From positions 53,504,587 through 53,568,586 of the forward strand of contig NC_057761.1 in assembly GCF_010389155.1 (NCBI RefSeq): a stretch of 64,000 bases of DNA, read 5' to 3'. The translations under genes were made by a program, and so were the position numbers. Shown one piece after another: positions 47,121 to 59,700 of this stretch (position 1 is the stretch's first letter; the number at the start of each line of letters is the position of its first letter). The stretch is from Erigeron canadensis. Its lineage: Eukaryota > Streptophyta > Magnoliopsida > Asterales > Asteraceae. A model generated the notes under the pieces. That model ran no database searches, had not been told where the DNA came from, and saw only the letters and a program-made list of their open reading frames with translations.

Positions 47121-47604
47121 CCGGATTTGTGTTCTCTAGTCTGGTTTATCTTTGATGGATCAAATCAAATTAGGTATTGGGGAACATTTCAGATGGGTTG
47201 AAAATCGCCCAAAGTCCTTTAAGGCCCACGTTTTTCGGTTAAAAGTATATTTCCAATAATTTATAAGTTCAACAAAGGATAATACAGTGTATTCATGTCG
47301 ACCTGCCTTACCCAACATTGTTTTGAAGGTCAGCCAATGATAAAAAAGGACTCCAGTCTGGGCCGGATTTGTGTTCTCTAGTCTGGTTCATCTCTGATGG
47401 ATCAAATCAAATTAGTTAGGTATACGGGAACATTTTAGATGGGTTGAAAGTTGCCCAAAAACCTTTAAGACCCACGTTTTTCTGTTAAAGTATATTTTCA
47501 ATTATTTGTATGTTCAACAAAGGATAATACAGTGTATTCATGTTGACATGCCTTGCCCAACATGTTTTGAAGGTTGGCCAATGATACAAAAAGGACTCCG
47601 GTCA
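47121..47604. repeat. Tandem duplication, two ~242-bp units
   Basis: CCGGATTTGTGTTCTCTAGT starts at 47121 and 47363. The units stay alignable through AATACAGTGTATTCATGT to AAAAAGGACTCC(A/G)GTC, with scattered differences. Confidence 0.85.
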
Positions 47605-47788
47605 TTTTGCTGTCTTTGCTTATAAAATTAATTAGTGTCATGTTTTTGTAAGTATGTACGATAGTTTCTATCCAAGCATTATCAATTAGATTTTATCTTT
47701 GTGACCGTTTCTAATAAACCGAATATGATTATTGATGAATTTGCTTATTGTAGTAAAGTAATTCTGGATATGTTTCTTCAATGTGCAG

Positions 47789-47962
47789 GGCGTGTCCAAG
47801 GTAAAAAGAATTTGGAAGCCATATTGCGTGCTTTCCTTTTCAATTACAAAGTTGTGGGTAATCTACTTTCCTTTTTGTTTTATATTATAAACATTTATTG
47901 TCTGATAGGCTTTTGTTTGTTTATCCATGCATTACAGCCGGAGCTTACTTTGTGAATTTTAC
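47789..47962 (+). other. Two exon-like segments in one frame, unassigned
   Basis: 47789-47857 (GTGCAG before, GTAATC after) reads GRVQGKKNLEAILRAFLFN then YKVV. 47938-47962 (TTACAG before, GTAAGT after) continues the same frame as AGAYFVNFT. The phases match across the 80-bp intron. They do not join the 46924 segment in frame directly. Probably the remains of a gene; not identified. Confidence 0.35.
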
Positions 47963-48519
47963 GTAAGTAGGCCCGAGCTCGGTTCGATTATGTTTCGAAT
48001 ACAGCTGGAAAAGCTCACTCACTGATATACTTAAGTTAAATATAATCATTCCATAAGTAAAAAGACAGCGGTATAGTTTCAAAAATAACATCATTTTAAA
48101 TTTTCAAGTCAAAGAAAAACAATAATCATAAATGGTAGGTTAGTAGACATTAGCAACTAAAATTTAATATCGCAAATGCTTTACCAAAACGGGTTATACT
48201 AGACTCATGAGCTTTAAAAGCTTAAAATACTGATATGAACCCATTACAGAAAGAAAAGGAATATACAAGAAAGAAAGTAAAGGTGGTTATTAGTTACCTG
48301 GCAACCAAGTTTCGTTTAGGTTAAGCTGTCTTTAAATAAGGCCTGCATGCCATGTTTTAGGATATGATTTATAAGTTGGTTCTTTGAACAAATTAGGAGT
48401 CACTGGAACTTAAATCCAGTTTAGGCCCCCTGGAACTCGAAATCCAGTAAATCTAACTGAACAGCCGACTTTTGTTGGCTGGGTTTGTGTTATTCATTCT
48501 TAATACACGTGTATTAACT

Positions 48520-50560
48520 AGCAAGGCTTGCTTTAGCTTTTGTGTTCCTCCACTTTTAGTGTCTTTGATGTATTAGATAGTAAGGTCCATATATTTTATA
48601 AAACTTCCAAATGCTTTTGTATTCCCTAACTACTACAACACTTAAACACTCGTTTCAAATTCTCTTGTACTTTGAGGCTTGTACTTGAGGGTTGTTCTTG
48701 CGTATCTAGATTGTTGTAGCGGGGTTTACATCTGTTTTTGAATTCCTCTTACTTTATGTGGTATTGTGGTTTTGATGGTTTTCTAATGGGGACTGTGCTT
48801 ATTTATGTATATAAAGTTGTCAATTGCTTTTGTAATTTCCATCCATTACTAGATTACCACAGCACTTGTTTCAACTTCTTTTGTACTTTCAGGCTTGTGC
48901 TTGAGGGTTGAGCGTGTGTATGCATGTTCTTGTACCAGTAATTGTATTAGTTTTTGACTTCCCCATCTTAATATGGTTTTTATGTTTTCTAAGAACAGGT
49001 GTAACCTGTTCTTTGAATGTTCAGTTGCTTTTGCATTTCCCACTACTAGACCATTGATCATGTGTTTGAAGGTTCTTGTAGTGGAGATTGCTCTAGCTTT
49101 TGACTCCTACTTTATTCTATATTACCCTCTTATTATTTTTTACGCATTTCGTTCATTTTTTTGGATTATCATACATAGTCGTTACATTATTTTTCTTGTG
49201 CTTTAGGCTCTGTTGATTTTAATGAGACCAATGAATGGGTCATGACTACACTATCAACAGGATTGTTATATTTGATATCTTGTTATCAACTAAGGAATGT
49301 TTTATTTAATGTTTGATCGTTTTCTGTTTTTGGCTGCTTTGGCTTGATGTCTTCTATTTATGAAATTGTTTAGGGCTACAAATCTTCCTTATTTCATGGC
49401 TTCTTTTGTGAATCCTTTTTGACCAGTAGGACTTTGCTTATGTAAGAGGTTTTTAGGATGATTCTCTGCTGTCACATTATTACAGTGTGCTTTCTAAATT
49501 GCTTTTGGATGTTCCAAATATACAATTATGTGGTTCTTTTATTTAGGGTTATGGTTTTTGTTCTTTTTCTGTTGCAGTAGCGTGGTTCAGTTAGTTCTTT
49601 GTTAAATATTAAAAGGTTAATGAGTTTAACAACCCCTCTTGCATACATCAGTTTTATTGCAGTCATAGATCTCTATTTAACTATATTGCAGTCATAGATC
49701 TCTATTTAACTAAGTATATCCATGATAATTGCTCAGGTAGTAAGTGACATTCTGACTACGGATTCTTCAGGTTGAAAGTGCCGCTGGCACCCCTGTTGTA
49801 GTATATAGCTATTTTCTTTGTTCTTTCCGTGTTCCATTCATTTTCTTTGGCAACAATCTACAGTAGTTAGATCATTTCATGCTTGCTTGTAGGTTCTGTT
49901 TGTTATGAGATTGCTGGACATTGGGTTGTAATTGCATAGCAACTTGGATGGGTATATCTATCATCAACCTAGAGATTATAGGTGTGAAATTTTGTATTTC
50001 TGTTTTTTCATGGTCATTTTGGCTTCTTTCAAAGTTCATGATGACTAGGATGTCCATCTTCCCTCATTGCAGGCTCCCTTGTACATCAATACAGTTAAGT
50101 ATCTAAACCATGACCTCCTATCAGTTCTTCATTTACTTTGTAAAGTTAGGCAGTAAAGATACTTATTTGCTGGATACTTGGATGGATATTTGGTGGTTTA
50201 ATTTACATCAGATATAGCTGGTTTTGTTAGTTTTTTAAAATTTTTGTTTTTTGTGTCAGATTTTGTAGGCCTTCATTGTGTATAGCAGTTGTATCTAAGA
50301 CAGTAATAGGGTTATTTCTTTTAGTTTTTCTTTTAATAATAGTAGTTTTTAAGAGTAGTGTAGTAGACATTAGTAACTAAAGTTCAAATATTGCAAATAC
50401 TTTAGCAAAATGTATTCTACTAGACATCATGAGCTTTAAAAGCTCAAAAAGCCTCATAGTATACATAAGCGCTGTAACTTCTCAGGCCGAGCCATCAAAG
50501 ACTTGCTCTCAGCTTGTTAAATATTCCGGACTTGATCTAAAAAAGCTCGGGATTGGGCTC
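48520..50560. repeat. Right copy of the large diverged duplication
   Basis: Begins with about three more units of the ~200-bp repeat (near 48667, 48885 and 49030). These are followed by the same block order as the left copy and end in a GAGCTCG-rich stretch (50480-50575) that resembles 47975-48000. A 24-base direct repeat (GTCATAGATCTCTATTTAAC, about 49662 and 49692) is local. Confidence 0.6.
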
Positions 50561-50584
50561 GAGCTCTAGTTACTCGATAAAAGC

Positions 50585-52521
50585 TTGACTTGGTGCAGCT
50601 GTAATGACAAGCTAGGTGGCCATGAGGACAAGCTGGGAAGTCGTGTTGCATCAATAGAGAACATGGTGCATAACTTAATAGACTTTGGTCAGTTGGTGAG
50701 AAACCATTGTGAGCGGTGTACTGTAAACATGACTGTCGTCATCACTGCTGCCAATAGAATCATCATGAAAGCTGGACCATAATGAATCAAAGGAGTTGAT
50801 TTTAGTGGTTGGAAGAGGGAAACTGGCAGAAGCGGAGCATCTAGGTGTAATTAGTAATACTGATAGCAAGGACGAGAGTGAGATCTGATGGCGTCGGGGG
50901 CCATTATTGGAGCATTGAAGGTATTTTACCACTTTTTACCCATTTATTTATTTGCTAGCCTTCTAATTTTTTTTTTTTTTTTGTATTTAAGTTGATTATT
51001 TCTTTTTCTTCTTGAATCTAACAAATGTCCAGGACTTGTACATATAACCTTTGTGGCTCTTACATTCTTACATTATGAGCTTGAATCTTGAGCTTTGTCA
51101 TGGTTGCTTTCCAAGCCCTTCTCTGCAATCCAAAGAGTTGAAATATGGCTTAGCTGGTGGAACTGGATTCTTGTTTGTGAGTGCACACTAACATAAACTA
51201 TCTTATGAAATTGAGATCTTTACGACCCTTACCACTAGATTCACTTGGAGACAATTACATAAAATGCTACAGGTGCTTGATTGAGTAGCTAAGTTGGTCA
51301 CTTGATTTAGTAATTGTGTCTAATGACCCACACACCCATATCAAAGTGATATGGACCTCAATGTTCATTCATTTTTATCTTAGTGGCGACTTGAGGTAAA
51401 GTGTGTGAGAAACAGAATGCCTAGTAAGGCCTATTGAGTGTACCGAATTTTGGCCCATGAAGTGTTAGAGTGGCATTGCCACCTCTAGTATTGTGTGATG
51501 ATTTACACATTCAGTACGATCATATTGATTTTGTTAACCACTTATCCCTTTAAGGTTTCTTGAAAATGCTTGGTTTTTGCTTGTTTAAAAACAATTGACT
51601 TATCTAATTGTAGCTACAAAAACTGATCGAAAGTGCCTTAATCAACCAAATAAAAGGGTACTATACATGGTTCATGATTAATTGGTTCTTCACACTGGAT
51701 CCTACAAGTTATCTGCCTAGAAGGCCTGGTGACTAAGTGTTATTCAGTCTTAATTTCTTTGGGTCCATCAGTGAGCCTGCAATAGTATGCCTACATCTTC
51801 GTAAGTGATCTCACAACTTGACCAATATCCTTGTAGCATGATCACAATGCTCGTATGCTTAATGGGACCCTAATGATACCTTGTCTCCAGTCCCTAATAC
51901 ATGTTTTAATTTGAAGGGCTAATGCATGACTTATAGCTGGTTTAGAGGCTTGGTGTCTAGCTGGTAGCTTATGCAAACGTTTGGTTCTTTGTAGATAGCT
52001 GGTTCATAGGACCAAGCCTAGTCGGATAGCTTATTGGTGTCTGGCTTGTAGCTTATGTACACGTTAGGTGCTTTGTAGATACCTTCTAAGGACCAAGTCT
52101 AGTCAAATAACTTATTGGTGTCTAACATGCCTTTATGGAACAACATACCATCCATGCATGAGTTGTATCCTAGTTGAAGACTTTGATCAATAGATCAAGT
52201 CTGATACTGGTGTCAAAACTTTCTAGCATTGAACTTGGGGAATTAAACACGGTGTGTGCCACGTTTTGTCTATATGCGATCCTGGATGATGGAAAAATGA
52301 CTATAGTTCCATTCCTTTCCTTGGTACCCAAAAGAAGAATATGGTGTTTTGCTTTGCACAGACATTAACGCATTGGGTACATTGTCAAACAATATGGACT
52401 TTACAACACCAGATTAAAGGTTCTATTCCTTATCCTTTTATTTGTCAAGCTGGTGCATTTTCTTATTCTATCTGTGTTCGTCATCTTCAATAGGGACCAA
52501 ATCATTCTCGAAATTGGGTGA
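50585..52521. other. Intergenic with weak open frames
   Basis: 50585-50782 is an open plus frame (HEDKLGSRVASIENMV-like, heptad spacing) and 50889-50921 ends at a GTATTT donor-like site. Neither could be assigned. 51950-52100 contains a short repeated TAGCTTAT(G/T)... and GGTTCTTTGTAGATA segment. Otherwise nothing. Confidence 0.35.
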
Positions 52522-52668
52522 TTCATTCGAAATTGGGTGATTCGTGAAATTCTCACTAGCTTTACATCCAGTACATATCAAGATCACTTGACTGAAAAGC
52601 TGGGCAGGTTTCTTTTTGCAGAAAGTCGAGCCTGCAATGCAGTGGGAATGACAATCTTGTCAAATAAG
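52522..52668 (+). other. Exon-like segment, unassigned
   Basis: An open frame runs to a GTACTA donor at 52669 and reads IREILTSFTSSTYQDHL, TEKLGRFLFAESRACN and AVGMTILSNK. It looks like a soluble protein exon with well-balanced composition. A 16-base direct repeat (CGAAATTGGGTGATTC) sits at its left edge and may have damaged it. Family unknown. Confidence 0.35.
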
Positions 52669-54567
52669 GTACTAATAATTTCCAAATGTGCTTTTTCAGT
52701 TTAACTATGCATTATTTCATGATCTTGATGCACTGGTGATAGCGATTATCTGTATCTGGTAAGCTAGATACAGATATGAATCTATCTTAATACCATTTTG
52801 GAGAACTTCGAATATGAAAGCAGAACTTAATGGGCAGGCCATTATTGTAACAACTCCAGGTATGAATCTATGATTAGAAAAAGCTCAAAAAATTTTTTAG
52901 CCTCCATTAGGGATTTAGGGAGCTCATAAGTTCTGCCGAGTTTGGTACTAGGCATGTGTCTTAAAACATTGAACTCAAATGAAAATTGATCTTGATCTTC
53001 CCATAACTTTTATGAGGGAGTCTATTCAAGATGTCATCTATGAAGTTCATTGCAAATTTTTTTGCAATTAATTGTACACAATGGTCAAATCTGTTTGACC
53101 AGAGTACGCTTCACCCCATGCTATTCTGTATGGTTTGGATCTGTTTGCTGCACTCACTGACTCACATGGGTCTAGATGTTGTAACCAATATATTTCTATA
53201 ATTATATTATCAAAGTAGTAGAAACTTTACTATTCAAGTGCGGGTGTTACTAGATTACATAGCAAGGGGTCCGAAGAACTAAGAGAGACAATAAATAATG
53301 AAATTACCCGAAGAGAAGGTGAATGATGGGCATTGTAGATGGGATTTTTTATATGGCCCTTAGTTCGTTACATGTGCATGCTGGTATCACTGCTCATTGT
53401 AAGTACGCCCCACTAGCCCATTGAAAGAACCAATAAATAAATATGTATCTATTCACTTAGACATTTGGTTAAATATGCACCTAATCGTGGATGAGATATC
53501 AGCTTCATGTTTGAACCAGAAGCAAAGTATTCAAGATCTTTCAACTTGAGAGATACGGAGTATATCTCTGCTTAAAAAGATTAGATAGGTCTGGAATACT
53601 ATTCTAAGTCAACCCATTTACTCAAGGTGGATAAATCAGATTTTCAGTCATACACTTGTGTACAACTTGAGACAAAAATACCTAGTGTTTGGTTAGAAAA
53701 AATGGTTAAATTGCAGGAATGTAGTGTTTTCAGAAAATGACAAAGTTAGCTCATAATTAACTCAGACTAGTTTCGTTTTGAACGGCATGTTTTGAACCAC
53801 CCTAGCTCATTATACAAGGGTGAGTGCCAAAGGAAAAAATCTCACATGAGGAAAAAATCTCACATGCATGTCAACCTTAAGGTTCAAACCCATGATCTAT
53901 AGGTAAAACCCAGGTGCAACTACCAGTTGATGTGGCTTGATTTGCTATGTAGACATGTAGTATTAATACCTTGGGGCAAGCCAGAGTTTTTTGGTACCCA
54001 AGGCGCAGGGTGTACAAAAAGCGCTTGCTTTTTGGGTTTTTTTTTTTGTGAACCAAGGCGCTAAAAAGCGCTACAAGGCGTGAGCCTTTTGTACACAAGA
54101 GGATTTTTTTCATAAATAAGTAAATTTATTTTTTCTTACCTCTTATTTCTCAACAAGATTGATCTCTTTCTTTTTCCTCATCGAGCCAGCACTTTTTTAA
54201 AGTTTCTTTTCGAACACCAAATTTGATCAAAGCCGGGCTTAAACGAGTATCTTATTGATGGTGTTTTGGTCTTTTATGTAACTACTATATAAATAATTAT
54301 AATTATAGTTTCTTTTCATAAGTGTGCGCCTTGCGTACGAAAAGCACGCCACTTTTGCGCTTAGTGCTTTGCACTTTTGAAATGGACCCTATCGCTTTTG
54401 TGTGCCCATCACTTTTTAAAACCAAGCATGCAGTTGGGATTTGGTTGATTAAAACATGGGTTTTATTCTTTTGACGTTGTGATGTTATTGAACATTTAGG
54501 AAACATTACTTTCGATTTTTGAAAGGAATTCTGTAACAGATTGAAATAGGTTAGCGATTTTAGTTAT
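52669..54567. repeat. Intergenic; GGCGC-type degenerate repeat at 53985-54430
   Basis: 53985-54110 and 54315-54420 contain many AAGGCGC, GCGCTT and AAAAGCGC motifs in both orientations. Similar GCGCC-rich degenerate repeats recur in plant genomes near small transposons. 53830-53865 has AAAAAATCTCACATG twice. No gene was seen. Confidence 0.4.
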
Positions 54568-54576
54568 TTAAATGAT

Positions 54577-55770
54577 GGGCTAATTGATTGAAAAGTATCT
54601 CAACTTGTCACTTTTTACTTTATTGGGGTCAAAACAAAAATCTGTCCTATTGTGAGGAAAAAACCCGGCTAAACCAACTATGTTGGGCTTAGCAACAAGT
54701 TGCCGGTCATTTTTCTATTTTTAATTTAATATTACATTTAATAAAAAAAATAAATCATGAGATGTATGCCATATCATCTTATGATGATAATCCAATTAAC
54801 ATATTAACATTTTTCAACTATCTTTTTCCCCACATACATGCTCATGCTCCAAAACATTAGCTTTAAGTACAAATTAATAATTTCAACAAAATCACCAAAC
54901 GAGGAATCATTCATCGTATAGTACAAATGGGCACAACAACTTGCACTTCTTAAACTAATGAATACTGCTTAAAATTGATTTCCAATCTAAGAATAAATTT
55001 GCTATATCACTGCCTTCTTTCTAAAATTAACAAAAATTAATAAAAAAAACAACCATCATTAAAAACGAATCTGATGTGAATATGCTACAAACGGATTCTA
55101 ATCGGGATCTGCACATGCCGGTGACGAGCAACTGATCACAATCTTATTGGGTGGCTACTGAAAACGGGTTTTGGTGGGTTTTGCTAGGAATCAAAAATTA
55201 CCAAGTGGGTTTTGGTGACCTTCGCGGCGGCGAAGTCGCGATGTGGGGGTGTCCGCAGAGGTGGTATTGGGGGTTAGATGGTTTTTCTTTGTTGCTATGA
55301 TGATGATGAGGTTATTTTTGTAGCATTTTGAGGTGTACCTCTTTTTCCGGCGAGGTTGACGGCGGCGGTTGGGTGGCTGGAATTGAAAAGGAAGGAGATA
55401 GAGGAAAATAATTGATTTTTATGTAAATTAATGTCATATACTCATATATATGTAGATCTAGGTTAAATGGGCAACAATCTTCTGAAAGAAAGGGGGGAAG
55501 GGGAAGCAGGTGGATTGGTGGGTGAGGTGAAGAAGAAAGAAGAGAGAGAGTGTGTTTATCTATTATCTATCATATATATAAATGACTTATTAAAAAATTA
55601 TACACGTGGATATTAAATTATGTATAAACCGGATAGAAAGCATCACTTAGCCGATAAAAGCCCAACATAGTTGGTTTAGCCGTTTTTTTCCTCACAATAG
55701 GACAAATTTTTGTTTTGACCCCAATAAAATAAAAAGTGACAAGTTGAGGTATTTTTCAATCAATTAGCCC
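54577..55770. mobile_element. Mutator-like element, recent, with GC-rich interior
   Basis: Long inverted ends (about 112 bases, few mismatches) start GGGCTAATTGATTGAAAA and include CCTATTGTGAGGAAAAAA and CTAAACCAACTATGTTGGG. The 9-bp duplication TTAAATGAT is exact (54568-54576 and 55771-55779). The interior 55090-55400 is GC-rich, with GGCGGCG and GGTTGG tracts. On the minus strand it looks like the leader and 5' coding part of a gene (CT-rich, then CCGCCGCC). No transposase is present, so it is non-autonomous and possibly Pack-MULE. Confidence 0.87.
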
Positions 55771-56389
55771 TTAAATGATTAAATGTATTGAAAGATGTGA
55801 ACTCATGATTATGTTGGGTTAAACAAGCTCATTTGAATGCAGTATAGTTGGATTAAGTTTGAATTAGATAGAAATTTACTAATTAGGATTATGAGATTAG
55901 TTAGTGACTAATTATGAAGTCAAACTGGTCAATTTGATTATGGGATGAAAAATTGTTTTTTAGCATGTTAAGATGTTTGTTACGGTGCAATGTGGTTAGA
56001 AGTGCCAGTGTGTGAATTTCCAGATAGACAAGTCCGGTGAGTGTATTGAACCACTAATAAGAGAGCAAATTGCATATGGTGTATGAGATTTCAATTGATT
56101 GTGAAGTTGTCATCACTTATGGCTAGTCGTGTACAAAAATCGGGTTGGGGTATAACCGGTTCGGGTTGAAACTCGATTCAGTTTCTGGTCAACAAAGTGT
56201 AACCGGGTTTGACCTCAACCCGGTTTTGTGAGGAAGGAAACCCAACCCACTTGGAACCGATTAGGGCCAGGTTCTCACCGGTTCGGTTTTGCCGTACTTG
56301 AATTATAGCCTCTTTTTCGCTTAAAAATGCATACTTTTTGTTATAGATCAAAGTTTTCGTACACATTCAAACACTTAATAAAAAGTCTT

Positions 56390-56770
56390 CTAATCCACAA
56401 TAAGAAGATGTTCAAACTTCAAACGAGCTCGACATTAAACATTAAAATTAAACGTCTTCATTAATAAAAGTCTTCACTAATATAAATTCTTTAACTTTGT
56501 GTCTTCAAGTCTTCCAAGTCTTCAACTTGTCTTCATTCTTCAAGTCTTCAAAGTCTTCACATACTTAATAATACTTGATAATAAAAGTCTTCATTAACAA
56601 ACATTTAATAAATAAAAGTCTTCAGATACTAATAAACAACTTCAAGTCTTCAATAATAAAAATAAACGTCTTTGACTCTTTGCTAAGAAAAGTCTTCAAA
56701 TCTTTAATCTTTAATGCATCTTCAAGTCTTCATTAAACATCTTCAAGTCTTCAATCATCACCAAGTCCCA
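56390..56770. repeat. AAGTCTTC-rich cluster inside the hAT element
   Basis: The octamer AAGTCTTC or close variants (CTTCAAGTCTTCAA, AAAGTCTTCA) recur more than fifteen times in 380 bases just beyond the transposase stop. It may be decayed 3' UTR or a subterminal array expanded by slippage. Confidence 0.7.
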
Positions 56771-56783
56771 AAACTTCAACGAG

Positions 56784-59700
56784 TTAATCATCATCTTCGG
56801 AACTAGCTTCACGTGAAGCTTCATCAAGAGCAATTTCTTCATCTGAAAGTGATATTGCAACACCTTCTTCAACCTCAACCATGTGTAGTTCTTGCTCTAT
56901 GTATAGTTCACCTTCAAGAGATGAAATGTCTTGTATACGTTCGGCCGCATCTAAGTGATCTTTTAAGCAAATGCACATCTCCAATGATGTCGACGTGAGT
57001 CTTGTTCTTCGTATAGTAAGTACCCTACCACTAAGTGAAAAAGCGGATTCCGAAGCTACCGTGGAAGCTTGGGTACTTAGTACGTCTCGGGCCATGATGG
57101 CTAGAATGGGAAATTGAGATTCCCTTACTTTCCACCAAGCCAATATATCAAAAGAATTAATCTCATCGCCTCCCAAGGTGACCAAAAAATCGGTTTGGGT
57201 ATATCTCCCATATTCCCCACTAATCTCATTGTCTTCACCCCTAGCCCTTTTAGTGTTATCACTTCTCAACTCATTTAAAAAGTTAGTCATTGGGTTTGTG
57301 TAACACCCCAATAATTTTAAGATAAATAAAATAACCCCTTTTGTAGTTTTGACATTAAAATAATTTCCTAGTATTTTATTCTTGAATCGGGGGTTAATTT
57401 AGTTGGAACTTTAGCGGGTAAAATACCTATTAGTTTTGAGAAAGGGGCGTGGAATAATAAGGGAGTGCCAGCCATCTTTTCCCCCCTTAGTCATATTTCC
57501 ATTATCTCCTTTCTATGCTTCTCAAATCTTCTCTTCTTCTTGATTCATGCAATTCAATTAATCTACTCTAAAATCATAATAACAATAACCTTATACAATC
57601 AAGAATTTAAAAGTAAGGTTTGTGTTTGGCGGTGGTGGTGGTCGACTTCAAGTGTGTTTTTGATTCTCTTCAAGTGTGTTAATTTTAATTAATAAAATCC
57701 TTCCAAGATAATAATAATAATCACTACAATTAGCTAACTAGTGAATTGGAGAATTAGGTGTGTGTGTGTGTGTATCGAACCACACCAAGAAAGAAAAGAG
57801 GAAGGAGCTTGATTCTAATTGTTTGATTTCATTGTAGTAGATTTGTTCTTTAAGGTAATAATTCTAACCTAGTTTTGATTTTTAGCTCAAGAATTAGGGT
57901 TCATGCAACCATCCAATTTGGGGGTTTTTGGGTTGAATCATGATTTTGCCAATGTTTTCACATTTTATTGTTTGTAACTTGATTTATGATTATTGGTTGC
58001 ATGAACTTATTGATTTGAGTTGTTAGTGACCAACTGACCATTATGGTCAAAATGAGAATTTGATAATTTTGAGCAATAAGATGAAATGACCACATGATGG
58101 TGGTAAAATGAGATTTTTAGCAAAATGATAGATATTTGAGATTGATGAGTTTAAAAGATTGAACTTTGTTAAGTGAAACTTGAATTTAAGCCAACTTAAA
58201 GAAATTGAGTTTGGAAGAATAGGAATGCTAGTGAATTGATGGTGGCTATGTGAGCTAGCCAAGTTTGTAAATAAAGTCTTATGCATATTGTATTGATTTG
58301 TTAGGTTGAAAGCTTTGCACTTGTTGTGGCATTCTTGATTGTTATTAGTCGCGGAGGAGGTGAGTAAATTTGCATACTCTTATATGTCCGTTGGGTCGAT
58401 TACCATATGATGGTGGATTCCGTGTGTGGTAATCGATTCGGTGTCAGGGCCTAATTTGAGGTCGGGGCCTAAGAACCCCATAGTTGTATTGAGATGAGGC
58501 CTAAGAACCTCTTTGATTATTGTTAGCGTAAAAGTGAATGCAAAAGTGAGTATGCAAGTGATGATATGACGGTATCATTAGCTACATGTGATAGTCTTTT
58601 GTGTTTTTGCCCTCCTTTGTATATACATTTGTATGCAAGTTTATTCACTGAGCATTCGTTTACTTTTTAGTTGTTTACCCTTTTTATAGGTAGTTCCGGA
58701 AGAAGAAACTAGGCTTGGTTGATTTGAAGTGTTGATATTAAAGTTGCTAGGCTTGTGGAAGGTATTTTGGCCATTCTTGGAAGAATGGAGTTGTTAGAAA
58801 CCTAGTTCATCCCTCCTCATATGGCTCTTGGTACATAATGTGTCGTTTTGAATGAATGTATTGTAATGCCCTAACTTTTGAGTCTTAGAACTTGTAAGTT
58901 TGTAGTTGGCATTGAGTCAAATGTGTGTTTTGACAACTTGGGTAGTTTGGGCAATTGACCCATTTGAAGGTTCTTGTAAGTGCAAATTGTTTATGGAAGG
59001 TAAATTACATTGTAAGGGTGTTTTTATATGATTTGAAGTCTTAGTTATGGTTTTAAAAGGTTTGAATTTGTGTTGTATGGGTTCCAAGTATTGGAGTGTG
59101 TCAATTGAAGTTTGGCAAGTTATGGGTCAGCCATTTACCACTGCGGCGCAGTGGGAGAGGGCAACCCGGATTTTTTGGTCTGCGGGGTGTTTTGCCCCCA
59201 CTGAGGCGCAGTGGGTATTTACTGTAAAAAAAAATTAAAAATTATCGTTTCTTTTAATTATCAAGTCCGGTCGTTTCAGTTTGAGCTTCGAGAAGGTTTA
59301 AAATAAGATGATGAAGACGAACTTGAACCAACATTACCACCATGTTTAGCAAAATAACATTTAAACAAATCTTTAAATTGCTTTTTAAACTCTTCAATTG
59401 CTTTTGATGCATGAAATGGGTCCTCAAGATGCAAATCCAAACCAATACTTATTTTTTCAATAAGTCGTCTCACCCCGTTAACGTTCATACATGGGTCTAA
59501 TGCGGCGGCACAAGCAAAAGTAGGTGGTATTTCCTTAAAATACTTACCAAGTTTCTTTTTCATGGGAGCTACCATTTTTTCATATAACCCACCCTTCCAT
59601 TGAAATTCACCCATTTTTCACTCAACAAAAAAATTTGTTTTAGAACCAAATGAGACGTGGGATAGTAGACACCGGATAACAAAGTGGTTGCATCAAAAAA

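Larger units (their letters stand above)
45401..48519. repeat. Left copy of a large diverged duplication
   Basis: Blocks at 45740-46010, 46780-46910 and 48130-48235 recur in the same order at 49110-49290 (and 49735-49910), 50030-50145 and 50355-50450. Shared landmarks include GAGACCAATG(A/G)A(C/T)GGGTCATG, ATCTAAACCATGAC and AGTAGACATTAG(C/T)AACTAAA. The interior holds exon-like segments listed separately. Confidence 0.6.

Noticed and set aside
53877..53945. GGTTCAAACCC sequence resembling a tRNA T-loop
   Set aside because: No acceptor stem, D-arm or anticodon arm can be folded around it; such motifs occur in plant repeats.
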